A DNA stretch of 64,000 nt, taken from positions 11,451,093 through 11,515,092 of the forward strand of contig OZ026843.1 in assembly GCA_964023205.1 (NCBI GenBank). The letters are read 5' to 3'. The notes below the pieces were generated by a model, which saw only the letters and a list, made by a program, of their open reading frames with translations, searched no databases and was not told the origin of the DNA. This DNA is from Lutraria lutraria. Taxonomy: Eukaryota > Mollusca > Bivalvia > Venerida > Mactridae. Made by a program: the position numbers and the translations under genes. Positions 1 through 11,600 of the stretch are shown piece after piece (within the stretch, counting starts at the first letter, position 1; the number at the start of each line of letters is the position of its first letter).

Positions 1-1975
1 TAACGTGTCAACATTTTGCCGTTTCAAAGATTTTCAGAACGGTAAGTTTACCCAGATCTCTTGAAACTGTTACGGCATGTACGTAATTATAGCAGAATCA
101 ATGTGCGTCAATACTGATAAAAGAATTGGCAAATAGAAGTCGTTCAGCATCTTCTTTGAGACGAAAAGACTGTGAAATGAATTACAAAGACAAACACAGA
201 ACCTGAAGAATACGATCAAAGTTAAACAAAGCCAATGATTCTATATGTACATTCTGATTGGAAACTTATTTTGTCTGATAATACATTGTATAAGCCACTG
301 GAAATGTATTATTTCGCAACCTATCGCAACAACGGAGTAATTAACACGCTGAGATGTTTGTAGCCTGGTTCCCGGCATTTACATGTAGCAGTTAGGGACG
401 AGGTTTGTGGGACTCGGTCCGATATTACGTCGTAAATTTACCGAGTTATGCCGGCGAGTGAATTGACGTCATTTAATAAATGCGCCATCGAAACAAAACT
501 GCAGTTTATCGTGGCTATCGAATTTGAAATTCATATCAGATCTTACACTTCTTCTCAAGTTGTTCGTATTGCTTGTGTAATGACAATGAAATTAATACCA
601 CAACACATAATGATACATGTATGAGCGTAATTGTATAACATGACAATATTGGATGAAACTAAGTACGTGTAATGATGGAATTGAGATACCATTATGGAAT
701 CTGTTCTTTAATTGTTTTACATAAATGTCAACATATCCAACTACCAGAAGTCATTGATTCCCAGGGGTATGATAATGTGTGTTTGTCTATACATTAATCA
801 AGTATATGAAATTCAACGCTTTGTCTGGAATGCTGCCTTCCTGGCGTCAAAATGTTAGATCAGGCTGACATTTACAGAATTACTGGTTTATGGTCACATA
901 AGGATTTGCGGCTTATTGATTGAATGATACACATATACAGTATATACTAAATCGCCAATGATTGTTGTAAATGTATTAGACAGATCTCTGCCAGTCTAAA
1001 TGTCAATCACTTAGCTGTTAAATAGCTACAAAAGGAATTGATGTAAATAGTTCGTCCTACGCAGCATTGTGTACACGCAAAATTCGAGTTGATTTCAAAC
1101 ACACTACTATTATACATGCTGTATCGCGTGCATCATTACATTATTAATCCATCTGTTGGTATATTAACCATAACTGCAATAGTGCACAATTCTTACTACG
1201 ATTTCAGTCATTAACTGCCGACCTTGACATCTTACTTTACTCAGCCGAACTTGGCACCTGAGCTGCGCTTGTTCGACATCTTGTATCGGCAATACATTCT
1301 ACAGTTTATGGACAGGCCCGAATTAATACTTTATGCTAATCTACCATGTACTTTTATATGGCCACTGGTTTTGATGCTGGTCAGAATTCTGTTGAAGATG
1401 GATTATAAGATAGCAAGATACTTCACATTGTGCTCAAGGTGATATTTTGTGATCACTTTGAGCCCGTCGTGCGTCGTGAAGTGGTGTCCATATTTACTTT
1501 AATAACATCTCATCCTAAGTCACTGCGCCAATTGCTTCCTAGTTCACTCGTATTTTCTGAAGTCAGCTGTAAGCATGAGTATGTAAAATCTTGCTCAGCC
1601 GTTTTATAAAAATGCATTCATTAAAGGCAAAATATTCATTAAACAGCATCAAGTATAATATTCCACAGGAATAATTATGCAAATCAAATGACACAGAATA
1701 GCTGGTGACTAATGTGGTTTGAAGTCAATGACACGGATAATATGGCAGTTCAACTTTAACATTTCATTCCAATATTACAAACATCTGTTACTGCGGCAGC
1801 TATAGATTTAACAAGGTTTCATGTAAACACCGGAATGCTTATCGGACAAAAAGTCTCACAAGTATTGCGCTTATCACACACATGTTCAGTTTGAATCGCG
1901 CCAACACAATAATGCACGCATTTTTGTCAATGGTATATATGCCCTATTATTCATTTATAAACGATTTACATAGAC
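1..1975. other. Intergenic, no gene seen
   Basis: AT-rich sequence with only short open frames. A 72-codon plus-strand frame at 1224-1442 has no recognisable motif and no flanking splice or poly(A) context, so it is not called. No repeat structure stands out by eye. Confidence 0.5.
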
Positions 1976-2185
1976 TTTGAAATCATGTTAGCCTTGTCAC
2001 TGACTAACAAGACTATCTGAAGTCTTGGAGCTTCTGGTGAACACCATCTCCCTGCAAGCACGTTAAATTATTCAATAAAAACCTCTGTACCTGGTATGCT
2101 CTAAAAACATTGCAGTATCGTTTCCAGCGTATTTGATCCCAAGTTACAATCATTACACCTTTGTTACCATGCATCCTAAGTTCAC
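1976..2185 (-). pseudogene. Decayed copy of the 3' coding exon at 52.8 kb
   Basis: On the minus strand this stretch resembles the terminal exon at 52764-52963. Both end in the same Lys-Ser-Met-stop, and the 25 bases around the stop (AAGTCTATGTAAATC, then TTTATAAAT) differ at one position. Further upstream both share CAT-CCAGGT and a block like ATTTAAC followed by GCTTGCAG or GGCTGCAG. Read in the frame of the shared end (residues like PEA, then SDKA, then SKSM), the copy has in-frame stops and indels, so it is probably not functional. The parent gene is not recognised. It could instead be a diverged paralogue exon read in a different frame. Confidence 0.55.
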
Positions 2186-2196
2186 GAATTTTACGG

Positions 2197-2568
2197 TTAA
2201 TTGTGTAATACATGTAAATTAATTTGTAGAATGTTTATCAACACGTGCATTTCACATGCCAACTTAAGCTTATCAGTTGTGTGTCCGTTATCAAGTGACT
2301 TGATTGCATTGTTTATTTCTATAAATAATACATTTGTGTTTAACCATTGCATCATGGTTACATATCTGTACCCATACATGTACTCTCTGTAGGAAATCAA
2401 CATCATTCTCAAATGTTTTGTCTGTTTGGAATGAATGCAATTTGCAGAATAAAATTTGATTAATTTGTCAATGAGAGACTGTACATCACTGTAGATTGAA
2501 CCTCGAGATAAACATTGAAGAGCTTTAGCAAATGATACTAGTACTACCAAACCTAAGTTAGCGGCCAC
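2197..2568 (-). other. Open minus-strand frame beside the pseudogene, doubtful
   Basis: A 123-codon frame lies directly upstream of the decayed exon copy and could be part of the same dead gene. Its first residues fall in a dispersed repeat (cctaagttagcggccac on the plus strand). No domain is recognised. It may be only a chance open frame. Confidence 0.15.
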
Positions 2569-2619
2569 ACCCGAATAAAGACCACTCTGTGATTAAAGGC
2601 CATTCTTTTAACAAGAGGG

Positions 2620-3640
2620 CCACATTGGCCCTTTATCGCTCACCTGAGAACAAAGGCCAATAATTAATGACCAGGTAATATAGTTTCCATCTTGTAAAAC
2701 TCATTTTTACGTAGACTTTGAGATCAAAACCAACAATGAAGGTATCATACTGTTAAACAAGCTAAAACGTAGCAAATTTTCTAATCCAAGGACCCATAAC
2801 TCTTGAAGTTCTGGTCCGATTCCACCCATAATCGAACTTGTCCAAGATCTTTTGGTTATACACATTTACTGAAATATGATTAGGATTGGTGAATAAATGA
2901 ATGTGCTAGAGTGTAAACAAACTCAAATATAGCAACTTTTCTAAGTCAAGGGCACATAACTCTTGAAGTTCTGATTCGATTTTGCCATAATCGAACTTGT
3001 CCAAGATCTTTTGGTTATACACATTTACTGAAATATGATTAGGATTGGTGAATAAATGAATGTGCTAGAGTGTAAACAAACTCAAATATAGCAACTTTTC
3101 TAAGTCAAGGGCACATAACTCTTGAAGTTCTGATTCGATTTTGCCATAATCGAACTTGTCCAAGATCTTTTGGTTATACACATTTACTGAAAATATTATC
3201 AGGATCGGTGAATAAATGAAGGCGCTAGAGTGTAAACAAGCTAAAATATAGCAAATTTTCAAAGTCAAGGGCCCATAACTCTTGAAGTTCTGGTCCGATT
3301 CCGCCCATAATCGAAGCTGTCCAAGATCTTTTGGTTATACACATTTACTGAAAATATGATCAGGATTGGTGAATATATGAAGGCGCTAGAGTGTAAACAA
3401 GCTAAATATAGCAAATTTTGTAATTCAAGGGCCCATAACTCTATAAGTTATTGTCCGATTTTGCCCATAATCGAACTTAGCCGAGACATTGTGGCCATAT
3501 ACATTGTGAGCAAGTTTAATCACGATTCGTTAAGAGCTGCGGTTGCTAGAGTGTAAACAAACTAATTGTGGACGGACGACAGACGCCGGACATTCAACGA
3601 TCCTAAAAGCTCACCTGATGAATCAGGTGAGCTAAAAACT
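2620..3640. repeat. Dispersed repeat with five tandem 160-bp units
   Basis: The core (about 2745-3560) has five copies of a roughly 160-bp unit. The phrase 'cataactcttgaagttctg' and its variants recur with starts near 2781, 2941, 3100, 3260 and 3420. Each unit also carries 'ccaagatcttttggttatac'. The array is bracketed by 'tcgctcacctgag' and by a near-perfect palindrome at 3608-3633 (agctcacctgat, two bases, atcaggtgagct). The ending 'aggtgagctaaaaac' recurs alone at 6005-6020, so this is a dispersed family. Short reading frames inside it are not considered genes. Confidence 0.85.
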
Positions 3641-3659
3641 GACAAACAAGATTTAGAAC

Positions 3660-4785
3660 AAAATGATCCCTGAATAAAGGTCAAATTGTCTTTCGAAAGG
3701 GTGGCCTTTGTTCGCAAGTTTGACTGTGAAAGCACAAGCCATACCCTAGAGCAAAGCTGACCAATAGAATAAAACACTATACATGTACATTTGTTTGATC
3801 TTTTACTTAATGCTGATCCAAAATTGATTATACAGACACAAAACTCAATTTAGAAATGAAAATCCATTTTGTCCACTCGGCATTTTAATAAATCTTCAAT
3901 TTCAAAGCAGTTCTATCTTTGCATTTTTTGTCAACAATTCGAACAAGAGAGTAATAGTATATTTACACAAACTCTGTAAAATTATTACTTCTTAGCAAAT
4001 ACCTTTACTTTCCATTTTCCTCAGCTATCAAAGTAATATAAAATCAAGAGATTCACTAGTAAGTGAAGGACAACCCTTTAGTAAAGCATCCTAATTAGTG
4101 ACCTAAATGATTCAAACATGGTACGTATGGGATGGGATTTTAACTCACAACCATGAGGGGCTGGTGATAAATAGAGGACATAACTACTAGACCGAATGAA
4201 TTAAAAAAACGTTTTTGTTGTTTTAAACCTTTCTGTAAAGTGTCAATGAAATCTTAAGAACTGATAAAAATATCAAAGTCAAGACATGTTGAACATTGTA
4301 AAAAAACTAACTAACTTACAACTGAACTTGTCTTAAAGATCTAAATACTCAGCCTATGGTCATCCCACAAAACCAATTAGTTGCAGTTGCAAAGGTAGGT
4401 AATCACATAAGCATTTACATGCTGGTACAGAAAAAATAAATCTGGACTTAAGGGAAGTAAAAATGTATTGGGTAATCGATCAAAAATTTTGGGTTAGGAT
4501 TTTTTTAATGATTTGGTCACATAACTAGTGTCTAAACTTTGAGAAAAAAACTCAAATCAGGAGTCGATTACTTTTAAAAACAAGCAAGCTTAAGAATAAA
4601 TGAGGCATCATTATACAACCTAAGATAATACAAGGATTACCAAATATGTTCTAATTAACACCCCAGGGAGTGTTGCATTTTTTTCAATTAGTCCAGTTAT
4701 TGTCAAAATGGTCTTTGGACACATTGGGATGTAAACTTGACTTTTATTAAAGCATTTACTGTACTGTAAATGTCCCTTTTTGTAT
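3660..4785. other. Intergenic, no gene seen
   Basis: AT-rich sequence. The only notable segment, near 3670-3720, resembles the 'aataaaggcca ... gtctttcc' family described at 4786. No coding signal was found. Confidence 0.45.
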
Positions 4786-4935
4786 ACAGTCAAACCTGTG
4801 TTAGCCACAACCTTTGAATAATGACCATTCTTTTAAAAAAAACATCATTGATTACTCAGAACAATTGACCTCCAAATAAAGGCCACCTGTCAATAAAGGC
4901 TACATTATGTCTTTCCCAAGGTAGGCATTTGTTCA
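4786..4935. repeat. 'acagtcaaacctgtgttagc' dispersed repeat, copy 1
   Basis: Starts with 'acagtcaaacctgtgttagc' and runs through 'aataaaggccacctgtcaat' to 'gtctttcccaagg'. Related copies lie at about 29965-30137 (opposite orientation) and 30783-30870, with fragments at 2545-2640 and 3655-3720. Probably a short non-autonomous element. Confidence 0.7.
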
Positions 4936-5335
4936 CAGGATGGAATGTACTAATAAACACTGTGTTTGTTAATCAGGAGATATTTGCTACAACATGTATA
5001 TTCAAAAGCAATTACATAAAAGCAGGCTCAATTCATTCTTACACTTTTAAAAGTAGGAAAAGCCATATTTATTATACAACTTAAATTGTTGAGAGAAGTA
5101 CTGTATTTATAGTAGAAGTCTGTAAGATACATGTCAGGACCATGTATTTAAAACAATCATTTTTTACACAAATTATTTGTTCACAATAATTTTCAATGGC
5201 ATTAAATATCATCATATTCTAATATCCATGGTAACCAATCCCTTTATTTTTTAAGCTGAAAATATTGGTTCAACTAGATATAAAATAATTACATAAATCT
5301 TGAAATAACAAACACAAAAAAATACGGCTATCCCT

Positions 5336-5827
5336 ACTTTAAAGGGGCATGCCCTGGAACTGAAGCGTCTCGAATAGCAATCAAATTGGTAACATTTTAA
5401 TGCCTAAATCAATTAATGAAAGCTCTGTAAAATATTTACAAAATATCCCGCTAGTTTACTCAAAATACACATTTCAAGATTTGCCAAACCTGCCAATTTC
5501 GGCCTCAGAAATTATTCATCATTTTCACAACTCGACCGTTTCGGGATCTGTCAAAACCGAAAACATCGCGGAAAAAATGTCAACAAACTGACATGGTAAG
5601 TATTGCTCATGTTATGTTCACTTGAAAGGCAGCGCACATGCTCAGTATCGGAAATATCATAGTCGTCAATAAACCGACATACAAATACCGACGCGCGCAT
5701 TATAGGTTCCTTTTTGAACACACATTCTTCTTTGACTTTTTGGTAATAATTGGTTTTACAAGTGACAAACGCATTTTTGGTGTACGAAAAAAAAGACACA
5801 GCAGTTCCTGGGCATGCCCCTTTAAGT
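5336..5827. mobile_element. MITE-like element with 26-bp inverted ends
   Basis: The left end 'actttaaaggggcatgccc' continues with 'tggaactg'. The right end is its reverse complement (cagttcctgggcatgcccc, then tttaagt) with one mismatch and one missing base. Total length is about 492 bp. It carries overlapping short frames on both strands (63, 118, 63 and 70 codons), but none looks like a transposase, so it is probably a non-autonomous DNA transposon relic. No clear target-site duplication was identified. Confidence 0.8.
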
Positions 5828-5829
5828 AA

Positions 5830-8647
5830 GAGAATGAATGAAAAATGTAGCACATTAAATTCTAACAATCTAAAATTAAATACATCCAAAAGCCTTCCAC
5901 TACACATTATACAGATACTACATCCTGTAATACAGTACCTAGCACCAACAATATATTGTTAACATCTAACACCACAAAATAATAATCACCTTGGCATTCT
6001 GTGCCAGGTGAGCTAAAAACATACAAGTCATATCATTCACTTAGTGCTAGTAGGCTAGAGACATCTAAAACTGACAAGGCAGCATAAATTACCTCCCTTG
6101 AGTGGTAATTTTTGTAAAAACGTTTTCTTTTCTGTACAGGAAATTTACAATAATCATGCAACCCGGCAAAAATAGAATTGTCTTTAAAACTTCTATGATT
6201 TAATACTAGCAAAAAAAATTCATTTCTTCAAGTTCTAACACCAATTCTAACTTTAAATATACATGTAGTCGGTTTACATAGCTTATGTTGTAATCTTATC
6301 AATGAATATAACTTTTTTTATATCAAATGAACCCGAAATACAGAACAATGTTTCAGCTCACATGAAAATTGGAAGAGAAGTTCAAAATACCAGAAACAAG
6401 CCTATTTTGATATTACTATAACAAAGAAAGTAAGCTAAAGAGGTTATAAACACAAGAAATATTTGCATCTATAGTAAAGAAAAAATGTCTGCATGAAGAA
6501 AGATCAATGGAGAAAAGCAAAAAATACAAATTGAGATTACACAGTAAATAATAATTAACAAAAAACAAAGTAAATATTAGAAACTGGTTTTAATTTGGCC
6601 GTTTGTTTAACCTAAAATCATAAATGCACAGGTAAAAATTATAACAATAATCTTAACAGATCTTGAAAAAAATCAATAAAATAAGAACAGTGAGTAAGTG
6701 TCCTTATACTTTGATAAAACACAATACAAAACAACAACAACAGGGGTTAAATACATAAATGAGACTCAGTAAAAACAATAACATGAGAATTTTGACTGCA
6801 CCACTGGGTACTCTATACCAGCAGACAACTAAAACTGACCTAGGACCAAGGACTATAGGTTAAAATGGTCTTAATTTGATATTGTTCAGCTTAAAACGGT
6901 CTAATCTGACATTTTTTATATTAACATTGTCTAAATTGGATATTGTTTAGGTTAACATGGTCTACATTTGATTGTTTCGGCTAATATGGTTTAAATTTAA
7001 TATTAAGTAAATACATGTGTGGTCTAAATTTTATATTGTTTAAGTTAAAACTGTATTAACCTGGAAAAGTTCCATACCTTGTAGATTATTTTGTTTGTTT
7101 ATTTGAGTTTTACGCCCCTTTTCAACTGTCAGAGTCATATTAGGTGGACAGTTCATCTAACCATCGCTCCTGGGAAGAACCAGAACTAGACTGCCATCCT
7201 CCGTAAGCAACTGCCTACTCACACAAAGAGATTATTTTGATTGAGATAAATTCAAACTTTGGTTTACTATGACCTAGATGTGTTCTTGTTTTATACACAA
7301 AACAAGAGCACATCACGTAAGATCTGAGGTAGACATAAGGTCAGTGTGGGATATGGAAACTTACATACAGACACACAAGTCTGCAGACAGATCTGTTTAC
7401 ATGGATTACATGGTCAGAGGTGTTCTATACTCAATTTTATCTATTCATTCATTTTCAGTTATGCACTGCAGCCATTCAATAAACCAGCTTTCCTGGCCAA
7501 TATTCTAACCACTACTATCATGAATTTTAGCAGAAAAAGAAGGCTTAACTTGTATTATAATGGAACGTCTGGCATCACATAAAACACTTAACACTTATTA
7601 CAAACATGAAAATAATTAAGGGATAAATCGACACTACATTTATATAATAGCCTTTGTTACAAATTAACTTTCAACAATGTATGAATGTTTTTTAAACTAA
7701 CATATGATATATGCCATTTAATAAGTCTCCCATCAAAATTAACCATCAGTTCATTTAATACAACCATACATCTAGTACCACAAAACAACAACAAATTTAT
7801 CTACAATTACTAGAGTATGTACAAAGTTAATCTTACTGTTACACTACTGGTCTTAATCCTACAGAAAAAGTCCCAAGCTAAAGTATGTTCAATACAATGT
7901 AAATTTGTATTAAGAAAATATAAGAAAATTATCGAAACACATGATAACATTTTGTATTACATTTTTGACAAATATTTTAATTGGACATGCAAGTATTTAA
8001 CAATAATTAATAATGATAATATCAAATAACCTTTAAAAAAAAGGATTATTATTTTTAATGCTGATTTGTATTAAACTATTTTTGCATTACAATTAATGAT
8101 ACATTAAATATAAATTCACTTTGCAAACAAAAATAATACTGCAAGTAGTAAGTATATTTTGAACTATAAAAATATAACATTCACCTTAACGTCAAATAAA
8201 ATATTTGTCTATACGACGGGACTGTTCCTTTAAACAAATCTGTTAAGAACAGATCAAGATTAAATACCTAACTGAATTGGTACCAATTAGGTAAACAAAA
8301 ACATGATATCACGATCCATTGGGGGCAATATTAGACAAAATAATGTTAAAACCAAAGTCCAATTTTTTAAATGTTAAATATGTCAATGTAGTATGGACAT
8401 TTAACTGATGTAGCATTTAATAAATTACAGAATTATTGGTCACAAGTTCTGAACTTAATTCCATTCTATAATTACAAAGTTAGACCATTTTTCAAAGGCA
8501 TTCTAATATTTAATGTGATAGACGAGTCTAACAAAATTCAACAACAACATGAAGGTGGCATAAAATATCAAGATGTTTTATAAATGTAAGATTTTATCCA
8601 CAGTCTACAACAGCACAACATGTATAATGAGATCATTTTTCTTCGAT
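5830..8647. other. Intergenic and probable 3' flank of SHMT2; no other gene seen
   Basis: Very AT-rich. The SHMT2 3' untranslated region must run leftwards from 8647, but no single poly(A) signal could be chosen. Around 7085-7220 is a segment with 'gttttacgccccttttcaac', typical of dispersed mollusc repeats. Overlapping short frames at 7278-7582 have no recognisable motif. Confidence 0.4.
6850..7060. repeat. Degenerate tandem repeat, about 40-bp period
   Basis: Five diverged units built on 'ggtctaaatttgatattgtttaggttaa' patterns follow one another. Copies differ by several substitutions and indels, suggesting an old array. Confidence 0.6.
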
Positions 8648-11600
8648 TTATCGTTCTTCCAAGCCTGGCATGTTATAGTTAGATGCGAATTTTTCCACTT
8701 CCTCTCTTAATGCATTAATCTTGGCAGAATCTTCATTGTCCCCGGCAACGTGAGCCCTGAATTCCTTGAGATTCTCTGCAAAAAAAATAATTAAGATAGT
8801 GAGTATAGTTCTTTTAAACAGAAATATCTGTGTCTCTTCTACAGGAAATGATTATCAAAAATGGAATAACATGATTTTGAACTATACACCCTAGAACTTG
8901 TAAATTGCAGACTAATATAAGAAAGTCATCAAACATAAACATCAGATTAAACTATGTCAGCATACAATTACAAGATCATTCAATCAATCAGATCGTCTGG
9001 TAAACAAGTCAGTGAGTACAAATAAACACATACGATGTGCAGCTTCACTTAACTGCTTGACAGAGGACAAGGCAATCACTATATGCCTTCATGTTATTTG
9101 ATATATCAAGGGAATATTAAAACATTGAAATTCTACAGCACCAAAATATTTTAGCATGTTCATTTCTACTCTTTAAACTTGTTTATACCCTATTTCAATA
9201 CATAGTAAGTGTTATACCATTAAGGTTTTTACACATAATTTGTTTCTACAATGATAACATTACTAATCATAAGATTAGTAGTTTAATTTTAGAGTGGAGG
9301 TGACCTCATTTAGTGTAATTGACAACCTCTAATTAAAGGAAAATTCCAAAGAGCAAAATCATTAGAACTTAAACAATGTATAAATCATATTGGGTAAAAT
9401 TTAGCAAGACAACAATTTAAAATGACTTCAAACAGATGGATGTATCATTTTATGAAACATCACTTCTAACTTACTTGTTTTCTTCTGTATATCTACTGCA
9501 AGAAGAATTCCTTGATCAAGGAATTGTGCGACCTTAATAAACTCTGCTTCCTTCATTCCTCGTGATGTCAAAGCAGGTGATCCTACAAATATGAAATTAT
9601 CAATTTCCATGACAACAAGAATACCAATAAAATCTCTTACGAGAGTCAGTGGTTAGAAAACAGATACCGACACTAAATAGACCAGCAGTTTGATCTAAGA
9701 TTTAAATATTATTAATTTACTTCAAACTTAAATAAACACATTATTCAGCTCGCTAGGTTTTAGTGGATAGAATGTACAGTACAACCTCTCCAGAGCAGCC
9801 CTCTCTTAAGCAACGACCTCCTTTCAACAGCAGCTTAACTTTTTCCCACTGCATGCTTTAACTATTAATTTAACCTCTCTAGAACCACAACCTCTCAACA
9901 ACGGCATAATTTTGCTACTTCCAAAGGGTGTTGCTTTGGAGAGGGTGCACTGTACTGTGATAAAACAGAAATATTTCATCAATTAACAATGAATACCTAT
10001 CCTTAATCCACCAGGAGTGAAGGCACTTGTATCTCCAGGTGTTGTATTCTTGTTTACAGTAATAGAAGCTTTCTCCAAGACAAGCTCTGCACGGGTTCCA
10101 TCCGTGCCCTTTGGTCTGAGATCCATGAGAATAAGATGATTGTCAGAGCCACCTGATATAACAGCATATCCAAGCTTGACTAGCTCTTCACCGAGCAAGT
10201 GAGCGTTCTTCATAACTTGTACTTGATATTCTTTGAATTCTGCAGACTGGGCCTGTAGAAATAGGAGTTACCAGAAATACAGTCATACTAATGTGACATA
10301 TTTTACCCAGACAGGCCACCTAAACTAATGAAGCTCAGTTGAATCAGCCCAGGTTTGGATCTCTTTAGATGACTATTTAGTTAAGTTTTTGTAATCAAGA
10401 TTTTTTAAGCCAAGCTAGAATTGAGACCAACGTAACATAACCAAGCATGCCCTGGATTGGAATCCACAAGGCCGCAGGAGATGAGGTCAGCCGGCAATAA
10501 CCTGGAGAAGAACTCTAGATGCTGAGCTTAAGTCCATCCACCTATCAAAGGATGAAGTTAAGCACTAAGCACAAAATAGAGATAGCTGGACGAAAGTAGT
10601 GAAGGTGTTAGGTCCTATGCCCAGAAATGGGCAACGAGGATTAAAAAACAAAGAATTGAGCCCCTTCAATAGTAAGTCACATACTTGTTTCATGGCCACG
10701 GCAATACCAGCAATCTGGTGCTGATGAGGTCCCCCTTGTAAAGTAGGGAACACAGCCCCATTGATCTTCTTTTCATAATCATACATTATATCTTTACCCG
10801 TCTTCTTATCTTGTCCCTTTACACCCTTGCGGTAAAATATAATACCAGCCCTATGGAAATACAAAAATACAAACATAACACAATTATAAACATAAATAGA
10901 TGCACTCTGGACACTTCACAGGAAATATATATTTTTGTTCCTTCCTTAATTTAAATGCTATTCTATAAACTGATAAAGACTGTAAACAACTTACTAGTCT
11001 GGTACTGAATGATTACCTTACAGAGCACACTAATCTTTTTCTCAATGTGTATGCCATAATTTGTTTTTGCTTTTGAATACCTGACCTACCCTGATATTTC
11101 CCTGCGACCCTAGGTTTTTATTAGGCCCAAGAAATGATATACCCACTCTCTCAAATTGTAACCTTTCAGCATGCTTTTAAAAGTAATAATTTCCCAACCG
11201 ACCCTAATTTTAATGGACATGTCACATGAAACAAAGATTGTTTAGGTCTAAATGAAAATCAACACTCATACACATTATGAGAATCAAAGACAAAAGTATT
11301 ATATGATAGACAAATCAAATATTTACGCTTATTACAAGATACTGTAGTTTCATTTATTTTCGTTGGGCTCAATTTTCGTGGTTTTTACTAAAATGGCTAT
11401 TTCATGGGGCCATAAATTTGTGGATTTTGTTTTTTGAAAAACAACTCCCTTTCTCTGCATTTTAATTCGTGGGGATTTGATTTCGTACCCTCGAAATCCA
11501 CAAAATTAAATCCCCAACGAAAATTAATGATTCCACAGTACACAGTGGGTGTTAATAAAAACACTGAACCTTGGTCCACGGAGAGTTTTGTGAGTTGTTG

